6,535 nt of DNA, from NCBI GenBank assembly GCA_003219095.1, contig QHPM01000246.1, positions 1-6,535 on the forward strand, read 5' to 3'. Made by a program: the position numbers and the translations under genes. The notes under the pieces are model-generated. The model saw only the letters and a program-made list of their open reading frames with translations. It did not search any database and was not told the origin of the DNA. The stretch is from Verrucomicrobiota bacterium (lineage in GTDB: Bacteria; Verrucomicrobiota; Verrucomicrobiia; Chthoniobacterales; UBA10450). Numbering within the stretch: position 1 is the stretch's first letter; every line of letters starts with the position of its first letter. Positions 1-6,430 of the stretch are shown piece after piece.

Positions 1-1291
1 GTTGCAGGGTGGTGATGATGCTGATGAGCGGAAGGAAGAGCGCGATCACAATCGTCCCGACGACCACTGCCAGAAACACAATCATAAGGGGCTCGAGAAT
101 GGACGTGAGCGCAGTAACCGCATTGTCCACCTCGTCATCATAAACATCCGCAATCTTCAACAGCATGTCGGGCAGCTGACCAGTTTCTTCGCCGACATCG
201 ATCATGCTCACAACCATCGGCGGGAAAGCGCCGCTGGTCTCGAGCGGCTGGACGATCGATTCGCCTTCCTTCACCCGATCGTGCACCTGCGAAATGGCAT
301 TGGCGATGACGGTATTGCCAGCGGTGTCGCGCGTAATATTCAACGCCTGCAAAATTGAAACGCCGCTTGTGACTAGTGTGCCGAGAGTGCGCGAGAAACG
401 CGAAATCGAGGTCTTGCGAATGAGATCGCCGAAAAGCGGGACCCGCAATTTAAATTGATCGATCAAACCGCGACCGCCGGGCGTTCGTCCCAGCAGTTTG
501 ATTCCAAAAATGAGCGCGACAACGGCGCCGATTAGAATCCCCCAGTTATCCTTTGCGAAATTGCTAATGCTGATGACAAAAATTGTGATCCCCGGCAGTG
601 GTTTGTCACCCAGCATGTCGTGGAAAATCGCCTCGAACCTCGGCACAATAAAGACGAGGAGAAATCCCATGATCAGAACCGCCATGCTCATGACGATGAT
701 CGGGTAAATCATCGCGGAAAGGACTTTACCTTTGATCTTTTGCGCCTTCTCCTGGAACTCGGCCAATCGCGTCAGCACGACCTCAAGTACGCCACCGAGC
801 TCACCCGCTTTCACCATGCTGACATAAAGTTCATTGAAGATTTTCGGATGCTGCGCGAGTGCATCGGAAAAGGTGTTGCCGCTCTGCACCGAATCGGCCA
901 GCGCTTCGGTGGTGCGTTTGAGAACAGGATCGCGCTCCTGTTTTATCAGAACATTGAGCGAACGCAAAAGGGGAAGGCCGGAATCGATCAGGGTGGCAAG
1001 CTGCCGGGTGAAAATCATCAGGATTTTCGATTTCACCGTCTGACGCTGGAAAAGCGTGATGCTGGTCTTGCGCTTGGCCGTCGCGACAGCGGGAACGGCG
1101 ATGCGGGCAGTGCGAGGTCGTTTTACTTTTCCATCACGCGAGGCTGGCGCTTTCCCTTCTTCATAAACACCGGTTGGGAAGTATCCCGCCTGCCGCAAAT
1201 GCCCGATGGCCTCATTAGCAGAATTAGCCTCGACTGAGCCGGTAGATTCCTGGCCGCGAGCATCGAGGGCGACGTATTGGAAGCGGGGCAT
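1..1291 (-). CDS. pilC: PilC/GspF-family inner-membrane platform protein (nearly complete, 3' end off the window)
   Basis: This is the polytopic inner-membrane platform of a type IV pilus or type II secretion machine, on which the cytoplasmic assembly ATPase acts. Read on the minus strand from an ATG at 1291, the frame stays open for 430 codons to the window edge. It begins MPRFQYVALDARGQ, the usual short beta-rich start of the family. Residues 88-211 and 293-415 form the two repeated T2SSF domains. The first has FTRQLATLIDSGLPLL, MVKAGELGG and AMIYP; the second has RFSRTLGTLVTSGVSIL and MIDVGEETGQLP. Hydrophobic segments lie at about 191-217, 250-268 and 399-426, the expected three-helix arrangement. 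The last residues seen, ALFLPLISIITTLQ, are close to where the family normally ends, so probably only a few codons are missing. No Shine-Dalgarno site precedes the ATG. It follows the intact ATPase gene after 80 bases and is probably co-transcribed. The family is certain; pilus versus secretion (gspF) naming is not. Confidence 0.95.
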   Translation of the reverse strand, partial: MPRFQYVALDARGQESTGSVEANSANEAIGHLRQAGYFPTGVYEEGKAPASRDGKVKRPRTARIAVPAVATAKRKTSITLFQRQTVKSKILMIFTRQLATLIDSGLPLLRSLNVLIKQERDPVLKRTTEALADSVQSGNTFSDALAQHPKIFNELYVSMVKAGELGGVLEVVLTRLAEFQEKAQKIKGKVLSAMIYPIIVMSMAVLIMGFLLVFIVPRFEAIFHDMLGDKPLPGITIFVISISNFAKDNWGILIGAVVALIFGIKLLGRTPGGRGLIDQFKLRVPLFGDLIRKTSISRFSRTLGTLVTSGVSILQALNITRDTAGNTVIANAISQVHDRVKEGESIVQPLETSGAFPPMVVSMIDVGEETGQLPDMLLKIADVYDDEVDNAVTALTSILEPLMIVFLAVVVGTIVIALFLPLISIITTLQ

Positions 1292-1311
1292 GGGGACAAA
1301 TTATCAATTTA

Positions 1312-1369
1312 ACGGTTTAACTATTCAACGATTTAACGAGCAAGAAGTCGATCTGAATCGTTAAACCGT
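1312..1369. repeat. AT-rich inverted repeat between the ATPase and platform genes
   Basis: Arms at 1312-1327 (ACGGTTTAACTATTCA) and 1354-1369 (TGAATCGTTAAACCGT) are complementary over 16 bp with one mismatch, at 1322. They are separated by 26 bases. A related motif, ACGATTTAACGA, sits at 1328-1339 between them, so the TTTAAC-type word occurs several times in the 80-base gap. In the minus-strand transcript it would form a hairpin just after the TAG stop of the upstream gene. No U-run follows, so it is not a standard intrinsic terminator. It could be an interspersed repeat, or a site that alters mRNA stability or readthrough into the platform gene. Confidence 0.6.
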
Positions 1370-1371
1370 GT

Positions 1372-3057
1372 CTAGGTGTACTTGAGGACTTCCTCCACCG
1401 TGGTGTCGCCCTCAAAGACGCTGCGTAATCCATCCTGACGCAGTGTAATCATACCGAGCTCAATTGCTTTTTGTTTCAGGCTCACCGTCGGCGCGCGTTC
1501 ATTGATCAACTCGCGCAACGGATCACTGATTCGCATCAATTCATAAATGCCTTTGCGGCCCTTATAACCTGTCTGATTACAGACGTCGCAACCTTTGCCA
1601 TAGTAAAATTTCTTGTCACCCAAATCACGTCGACCCAACCCAAGTTGATCCAGGGTGTTTGCGTTCGCCTCGTAACTCGTCCGGCAATTGGGACAAATGC
1701 TGCGCAGCAATCGTTGCCCGAGAACCGCTTCAAGGGTTGACGAAATAAGGAATGGCTCGACCCCCATATCGATCAAACGCGTGATCGCTCCTGGCGCATC
1801 ATTCGTATGCAACGTCGTGAAAACGAGATGGCCGGTGAGTGACGCCTGAATCGCGATCTGCGCCGTCTCCAGATCGCGGGTCTCGCCGACCATGATTCGA
1901 TCCGGATCCTGCCGCAGAAAAGCTCGCAAGACGCGTGCAAAGGTCAGCCCGATATTCTCGTTCACGGGCACCTGCATGATTCCTTCGAGATCGTATTCCA
2001 CCGGCTCCTCTGCTGTGAGCAACTTGGAATCGAGCGTGTTGATCTTGCGCAAACAGGAATAGAGCGTCGTCGTTTTCCCCGAACCAGTGGGGCCGGTGAC
2101 AATAAAAATTCCGTTTGGCCGTTCGATGACCTCGAGAATGTAATCGCCCACATACCTGGGCATACCGAGCATCTCGAGATCGAGATTCACTGTGCTGCGA
2201 TCGAGGACGCGCAGCACGACGCTCTCGCCGAATTGCGTAGGCAAAGTCGAGACCCGGAGATCTACGCTGCGGCCGGCGATATTTTTTTGGATGCGACCAT
2301 CCTGCGGCAATCGGCGCTCTGCGATGTTCATGCTTGCCATCACTTTCACACGCGAGATGACCGGCGGTGCCAGATGCCGCGGGGGCGGGGCCATTTCGTA
2401 AAGCGCGCCATCGACGCGATAACGGATTTTGAATTCGTTTTCGAACGGCTCGAAATGAATGTCGCTGGCCCGGTCCTGGATTGCCTGATACAAAATCAAA
2501 TCGACGAAGCGAATGATGGGTGTGGCACTCGCTTCTGCTTCCGCTCCGGCCACACCATCGCCTTCCCGCAATTGCATCAGCTCGCCGACTTCGCCGAGTT
2601 GCTTAAGCACCTCCTCCATGCTGGAGGTGTCGCTGCCGTAGAAAATCCTGATCCGGTCCTCGATTTGTTCCACCGGCGCGACCACGACCTCAATGTCGCG
2701 TCCCAGGGCGAAGCGTAGATCCTCCGCCGTACGCGGCTCCAGCGGATCGGCCAAAGCAACCCGCAACGTGCCATCAATAAGTTCGACCGGTAGGGCGCGG
2801 TGTAAGCGGGCGAGGCCGGCCGGAACGATCTTCACGATTTCGGGACCAATTTCCCGATCGTTCAGATCGATAAACTCGGCGCCGATTCCTTCCGCAACGG
2901 TGTGGTAAAAGCCGGATTCATCCATGAATCCGCTATCAACCATCGCCTGCACGATGGTCTTCCCGTTCTGTTGCGCTTCGGTCAGAACGTCGTCGGCCTG
3001 CGTTTTTTGCAAAACGTTTTGATCAACGAAAAGATCAAGGACTTGCTCGTTATTCAT
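1372..3057 (-). CDS. PilB/GspE-type assembly ATPase, intact
   Basis: This 561-residue hexameric ATPase is predicted to power pilin or pseudopilin assembly from the cytoplasmic side of the platform protein encoded next. Residues 1-150 form the N-terminal T2SSE_N-type region, followed by a short acidic linker and the conserved IRFVDLILYQAIQDRASDIH block (181-201). The core carries Walker A GPTGSGKT (322-329), the Asp box TAEEPVEYD (348-356), Walker B IMVGETRD (388-395) and the His box [15 protein letters not shown] (408-422). A zinc-binding tetracysteine follows (C455, C458, C490, C493). All catalytic motifs are present and the length is normal. The Asp box has Glu where many relatives have Asp (EEPVE for EDPVE). 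The full N-terminal region argues against a PilT retraction ATPase, which is about 200 residues shorter. The ATG at 3057 is supported by GAGGG just upstream. The gene starts 36 bases after the broken paralogue and ends in TAG. Whether it serves a pilus or a secretion system cannot be decided here. Confidence 0.95.
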   Translation of the reverse strand: MNNEQVLDLFVDQNVLQKTQADDVLTEAQQNGKTIVQAMVDSGFMDESGFYHTVAEGIGAEFIDLNDREIGPEIVKIVPAGLARLHRALPVELIDGTLRVALADPLEPRTAEDLRFALGRDIEVVVAPVEQIEDRIRIFYGSDTSSMEEVLKQLGEVGELMQLREGDGVAGAEAEASATPIIRFVDLILYQAIQDRASDIHFEPFENEFKIRYRVDGALYEMAPPPRHLAPPVISRVKVMASMNIAERRLPQDGRIQKNIAGRSVDLRVSTLPTQFGESVVLRVLDRSTVNLDLEMLGMPRYVGDYILEVIERPNGIFIVTGPTGSGKTTTLYSCLRKINTLDSKLLTAEEPVEYDLEGIMQVPVNENIGLTFARVLRAFLRQDPDRIMVGETRDLETAQIAIQASLTGHLVFTTLHTNDAPGAITRLIDMGVEPFLISSTLEAVLGQRLLRSICPNCRTSYEANANTLDQLGLGRRDLGDKKFYYGKGCDVCNQTGYKGRKGIYELMRISDPLRELINERAPTVSLKQKAIELGMITLRQDGLRSVFEGDTTVEEVLKYT

Positions 3058-3063
3058 CGTAGT

Positions 3064-3068
3064 CCCTC
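3064..3068 (-). promoter_or_regulatory. Shine-Dalgarno site of the intact ATPase gene
   Basis: The minus strand reads GAGGG followed by ACTACG and then the ATG at 3057, which is good spacing for a ribosome binding site. It is the clearest such site in the window and fixes the start. It lies in the 36-base gap after the upstream gene's TGA, so this gene can be translated independently of the broken gene before it. Confidence 0.6.
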
Positions 3069-3093
3069 GCTCTAGCGTTTGTCCTATTCATCG

Positions 3094-4753
3094 TCAGCTC
3101 ACGTCTGCGATCGTTACCGAAATTACTTCGTCGGCCGAAGTCAGGCCGGAAAGAACTTTGCGGACGCCGTCCTCGCGCAAAGTGCGCATCCCCAACTCGC
3201 GCGCGCGCTGGCGAAGCAGGAAGGTAGAGGTTCGTTTATTGATCATGTGCCGCACTTCATCGTCAATGATGAAGATCTCGAAAATTCCCATTCGTCCCCG
3301 GTAGCAGGTGTGGCGGCAATGGTCGCAGCCGGACGCTTTCATCACTTGCGAGTCGTTCATTTGCGACGGCTCGATGTGGAGCGCGCGCATTTCAGTTTCA
3401 CTCAGGTCGGCTGGATGTTTGCAGTGGGTGCACAATCGGCGCACCAGACGTTGGGCCATGATCGCTCGCACGGAAGACGCGACCAGAAACGGTTGAACGC
3501 CGATATCGACGAGACGTGGAATCGCTGAAGGTGCGTCGTTGGTGTGCAGGGTGCTGAAGACGAGATGGCCCGTCAGGCTCGCATTCGTCGCGATCGATGC
3601 CGTCTCCAAATCGCGAATCTCACCAATCATGATGATATTGGGGGCCTGGCGCAAAATAGAGCACCTGATTGATCCCGGTCATCTGATACTCGACCGGTTC
3701 TTCCACCGTAATGATCTTGCGGTCCGGCTTATTGATGTAATTGAGACAGGCGTAAAGGGTGCTCGTTTTTCCCGACCCGGTCGGACCGGTCACGAGCAAA
3801 ATTCCATCGGGCGAACGCAGCAGCCGCTCGAATTTTTCCTGATCGTCGCTAAGAAAACCGAGTTCGGGCAGACCGAGGAGCAAACTTGATTTATCGAGCA
3901 CGCGCATGACGATGCTCTCCCCATGGTTCGTGGGGACGGTGGAAACGCGAAGATCAATCGGTTTCTTTTTGATCTTAACCTGAATCCGTCCGTCCTGCGG
4001 CAAACGCTTTTCCGCGATACTCATCGAGCCGGTCATGATTTTCAGCCGACTGATGATGGCGGATTGTAAACGCTTTGGTGGCGCCTGCATTTCTTGCAGA
4101 ACACCGTCGATGCGAAAACGGACGCGGAACTTTTTGTCGAGCGGCTCGAGATGAATGTCGCTCGCGCCCAGCTTGTGCGCTTCGATAATCAACATCGAAA
4201 CCAACCGGATGATGGGCGCGTCCGCTTCATCGACAGCGACTGCTTCGGAGCCATCGCCAATCTCGAGGCCGAGATCGACCTCATCCCCAATCTTATGCTG
4301 GAGGATGTCAGCCGCTTCCTCGGCCGTGCCATAATATTTGATCAGGGCCTGGCGAATTTTTTCCGGCGAAGTGCAAACCAACTCAAGATCGCGCTGGAGC
4401 AGAAAGTTGAGGCTATCGATGGTGTCGACGTCGAGGGGATCGCTGATGGCGAGGACCAGGCCACTTTCACCAAAGGTCACGGGAATGACTTTGAACCGGC
4501 GCGCGTCTGCGGCGCTGATTTGCGAAATAATTTCGGGTGGAATAACGACCGCTGAGAGATCGATCCAGTGCATCTGGGCCTGGGCCGCGAGCGAGCGCGA
4601 AATGTCGTCGGCGGAAACAACCCCATCACGGACCAAGACGTCGACGACGCTGGGAGCGCCATTAAGTTTCGCGCGCGCCTGAGCGATTTGCTTGCCCGAA
4701 ACCAGCCCGATCTCTTCGAGCACTTTCAGCACATAATCGTCGTTAGCGTGCAC
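3094..4753 (-). pseudogene. pilB: PilB/GspE-type assembly ATPase interrupted by a 44-base deletion and frameshift
   Basis: This is a second extension-type ATPase, about 567 residues when restored. The only usable start is the GTG at 4753, since an in-frame TAA lies 9 bases upstream. Residues 1-364 hold the N-terminal region, APIIRLVSMLIIEAHKLG (179-196), Walker A GPTGSGKT (323-330) and the Asp box TVEEPVEYQ (349-357), up to GINQV. The frame then runs through 13 unrelated codons to a TGA at 3620. From 3660 another frame resumes with [17 protein letters not shown] (Walker B), then [19 protein letters not shown] and CDHC, and runs cleanly to a TGA at 3094. Against the intact paralogue, exactly 15 residues (its 364-378, including LTFARVLR) are missing while one base remains, so 44 bases are lost. 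The truncated product would lack Walker B, the His box and the zinc site. Both flanks are otherwise undamaged, pointing to a recent mutation or an assembly error. A TTG at 3654 could start a 186-residue fragment, but this is unlikely to be a real gene. Confidence 0.9.
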
Positions 4754-4774
4754 GGTGAATTAAGATGCCATTAA

Positions 4775-4803
4775 AGCGTACGAATCTGACTCTCGGGTGT
4801 CAA
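4775..4803 (-). promoter_or_regulatory. Sigma-70-like promoter for the pilus/secretion operon
   Basis: On the minus strand a perfect -35 hexamer TTGACA (4803-4798) is followed after exactly 17 bases by TACGCT (4780-4775), which keeps the T, A and final T of the -10 consensus. Transcription would begin near 4768, giving a leader of only about 15 bases before the GTG at 4753. Position and orientation suit expression of the two ATPases and the platform gene. This is a sequence match only, and the -10 is mediocre. Confidence 0.5.
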
Positions 4804-5050
4804 CGAGCCTCCCGATTTTAAAACGCAGGCAAGCCGCGACCCACGCCTACGGCGACGCCCCGTCGCCGGAAGGGGCCCGCCGCGCTGGTTCCGGCGCTGC
4901 TACATAAAGGAAACAGTCTCAGTCGCTAATCGACCCCGCTGATGTAATCGGGACCGGGGATCCTTCAGTGACTGTGCTGCCATAACCTGCTGAAGGTCAA
5001 TTCCGCTAGCGCCAGGCCACTGGCAACGCCGCCCCGGCCTTTGAATAGGA
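4804..5050. other. Non-coding gap between dehydrogenase and pilus genes, with GC-rich hairpins
   Basis: No credible gene was found here on either strand. The stretch contains several short dyads. CGGCGAC/GTCGCCG (4850-4856 with 4862-4868) is a perfect 7-bp stem with a 5-base loop. CGCCGGAA/TTCCGGCG (4864-4871 with 4889-4896) is a perfect 8-bp stem that overlaps the first, so both cannot form together. GCGCTG/CGGCGC (4882-4887 with 4892-4897) has one G-U pair. CCTTCAG/CTGAAGG (4962-4968 with 4990-4996) and GCCAG/CTGGC (5011-5015 with 5020-5024) lie nearer the dehydrogenase stop. None is followed by a U-run in the minus-strand transcript, so no intrinsic terminator can be called. The GC-rich part resembles the palindromic intergenic repeats many bacteria carry, but only one copy is visible. 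Confidence 0.5.
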
Positions 5051-6208
5051 TTAAACGCTGGCGTACTCCGCGATCGCCTTGGCCACGTCGAGAGTAGAAG
5101 CTTTGCCGCCCATATCGTAGGTGCGGACTCGGCCCTCAGCGATGACGCGCGCAATGGCCGATTCCAGACGCGTAGCCATTTCGGTTTCCTTGAGCCAATC
5201 GAGCATCAACTTGGCGGTCAAAAGCATCGCAATGGGATTGACCTTGTATTGCCCCACATATTTCGGCGCCGATCCATGCGTTGGTTCGAAGACGGCATAG
5301 TTATCGCCGAGATTCGCACTGGGCGCGAACCCAAGTCCGCCGACCAAGCCGGCGCATAAATCGCTGACGATGTCGCCGAACATGTTTTCCGCTACCAAGA
5401 CAGAGTAATCCTGCGGATTCTTGAACATCCACATGCAGATCGCATCGATGTTCGCGTCGTCGGCTCGAATGTCCGGATAGTTTTTGGCTACTTCTTTGAA
5501 GCAACGCATCATCAAGCCGCCGGTTTCGCGGAGCACATTCGGTTTTTCGATCAACGTGATGCGTTTCCGGCCGGTTTTCTTGGCAAACTCGAAGGCTTGC
5601 GTGCAAATGTTTGTGCAACCTTGCTTGCTCATGATCCGGGTGGAGAGAGCGATATTCTCAAGGCCTGCCTTGTCTTTCCACTTCTTCATTTTCGGATTCG
5701 CGCAGAGTGCGGTGTAAACTGGCTCCGGCAACGGAAAGAATTCGACCCCGCCGTACATTCCTTCGGTGTTTTCGCGGAACACAACTTGATCGATCGGGAC
5801 ATCTTCGCCGCTGGGATTGGTGATCTTGTTCCCACGGTAGTTCAACGGGTTGCCCGGATAACTCTTACACGGCCGCATGTTTGTATGAAGGTTGAACATC
5901 TGCCGCAGCCCAACGATGGGCGAGAAATAGACCAGTCCTTTGCCCTTCAGTTCCGGCGCCAATTCTTCCTTAGCTTCGCTTTGCGGTTTACTGGTGATGG
6001 CGCCGAAAAGGCCGCAGGTGGTTTTCTTGAGCGTTTCGACGGTCCGGTCCGGAAGCGCGTTGCCTTCCTTGCACCAATACTCCCAGCCGATATCGCAAGG
6101 CACGTACTCGGCATCGAGTTTCAAACGATCCAACACGATGCGCGCCGCCTCCATGACATCGTTGCCGACTCCGTCACCAGGCATCCATGCAATTTTGTAT
6201 TTAGGCAT
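5051..6208 (-). CDS. Isocitrate/homoisocitrate/isopropylmalate-family dehydrogenase (decarboxylating)
   Basis: This intact 385-residue cytoplasmic enzyme oxidises and decarboxylates a 2-hydroxy-3-carboxy acid using NAD(P)+ and Mg2+ or Mn2+. It opens with YKIAWMPGDGVGNDVM, the family's typical N-terminus. The substrate region is SPIVGLRQMFNLHTNMRP (96-113), with S96, R102 and R112 matching S113, R119 and R129 of E. coli isocitrate dehydrogenase. RENTEGMYGG (145-154) supplies the third Arg and the Tyr, K222 (EKPNVL) the catalytic Lys, and D255, D279 and D283 the metal ligands (FGDIVSD). The cofactor loop is HGSAPKYVGQYKVNP (311-325). Its Lys-Tyr pair is seen in NADP-dependent isocitrate dehydrogenase, whereas NAD enzymes usually have Asp-Ile. 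The E. coli Asn115 position is Ile (SPIV), as I recall in fungal homoisocitrate dehydrogenase, and the C-terminal TYDMGGKAST lacks E. coli Arg395. Isocitrate is my first guess for substrate, but homoisocitrate or 3-isopropylmalate remain possible. The ATG at 6208 lacks a clear ribosome site. Confidence 0.9.
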   Translation of the reverse strand: MPKYKIAWMPGDGVGNDVMEAARIVLDRLKLDAEYVPCDIGWEYWCKEGNALPDRTVETLKKTTCGLFGAITSKPQSEAKEELAPELKGKGLVYFSPIVGLRQMFNLHTNMRPCKSYPGNPLNYRGNKITNPSGEDVPIDQVVFRENTEGMYGGVEFFPLPEPVYTALCANPKMKKWKDKAGLENIALSTRIMSKQGCTNICTQAFEFAKKTGRKRITLIEKPNVLRETGGLMMRCFKEVAKNYPDIRADDANIDAICMWMFKNPQDYSVLVAENMFGDIVSDLCAGLVGGLGFAPSANLGDNYAVFEPTHGSAPKYVGQYKVNPIAMLLTAKLMLDWLKETEMATRLESAIARVIAEGRVRTYDMGGKASTLDVAKAIAEYASV

Positions 6209-6284
6209 AAGATGTCGAGCTTATCGGCCGCCGCGAATACGGCAAGATTCAAACGGAAGAGTTCCGAGGAGACACAACGGCGAT
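6209..6284. other. Leader region of the dehydrogenase gene
   Basis: These 76 bases between the palindromic element and the ATG at 6208 hold no gene. A small dyad, CGGAA/TTCCG (6254-6258 with 6262-6266), has a three-base loop. No convincing -35/-10 pair, Shine-Dalgarno site or riboswitch-like fold was found, so the dehydrogenase may depend on transcription from the upstream gene. Confidence 0.35.
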
Positions 6285-6414
6285 GAAGGTGGATCGGCCG
6301 CTTCGTCGGGCGATGCTAAAGGTCAAGTAGCGAAGCCCCTCAGTTGTGAGTCCCGAAGAATTTCGGGCTTGTAATTTTTAACATCGCCTTCGGAGGCCGA
6401 TCCACCTTCGTTGT
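6274..6414. repeat. Long imperfect palindromic intergenic element (REPIN- or MITE-like)
   Basis: The outer arms GAAGGTGGATCGGCC (6285-6299) and GGCCGATCCACCTTC (6395-6409) are perfectly complementary over 15 bp. Past a six-base bulge (GGCGAT, 6279-6284), pairing continues as ACAAC/GTTGT (6274-6278 with 6410-6414). Inside, GGCGATG (6309-6315) pairs with CATCGCC (6382-6388), and TAAA (6317-6320) with TTTA (6377-6380) after one mismatch. The central part has three further dyads: AAGCCC/GGGCTT (6333-6338 with 6365-6370), CTCA/TGAG (6339-6342 with 6347-6350) and CCCGAA/TTCGGG (6352-6357 with 6362-6367). GGCGATG also occurs at 6279-6285, giving a second possible partner for 6382-6388. It fills most of the gap between the upstream stop and the dehydrogenase. 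No target-site duplication, transposase or U-run is seen. The structure is certain; its nature as a mobile repeat or RNA element is inferred. Confidence 0.75.
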
Positions 6415-6430
6415 CCCTGCCGCAACAACT

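Noticed and set aside
1372..3057. PilT retraction ATPase, from the common pilB-pilT-pilC order
   Set aside because: The protein has the full N-terminal T2SSE_N region, the tetracysteine zinc motif and a length of 561, all features of PilB/GspE rather than PilT.
3094..3654. 186-codon frame from a TTG as an independent small ATPase gene
   Set aside because: It begins in the middle of the ATPase core, lacks Walker A, and continues exactly the interrupted upstream gene. The AGGTG before the TTG is part of the coding sequence for NQV.
3655..3668. Programmed ribosomal frameshift joining the two ATPase halves
   Set aside because: A shift would not restore the 15 missing conserved residues, and no convincing slippery run is seen at the junction.
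5011..5024. Hairpin GCCAG/CTGGC downstream of the dehydrogenase stop as an intrinsic terminator
   Set aside because: The stem is only 5 bp and no U-run follows it in the minus-strand transcript.
4900..5154. 84-codon minus-strand frame overlapping the dehydrogenase 3' end
   Set aside because: About 100 bases overlap the real gene in another frame, the composition is Arg/Ser-rich, and there is no recognisable motif.
6209..6284. Promoter for the dehydrogenase from TTGAAT or TTGCCG with GATAAG
   Set aside because: The spacings (about 21 and 14 bases) are poor, so no promoter is called.
5597..6286. 229-codon open frame on the plus strand, antisense to the dehydrogenase
   Set aside because: It lies opposite a clearly conserved gene, its peptide shows no family motifs, and long antisense frames are common in GC-rich coding DNA. 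The same applies to plus-strand frames at 620-1237, 2233-2718 and 3079-3528.
6274..6414. Classical insertion sequence or MITE with target-site duplication
   Set aside because: No transposase frame is present and no direct repeat flanks the arms. The flanking ACAAC/GTTGT is inverted, so it extends the palindrome instead.
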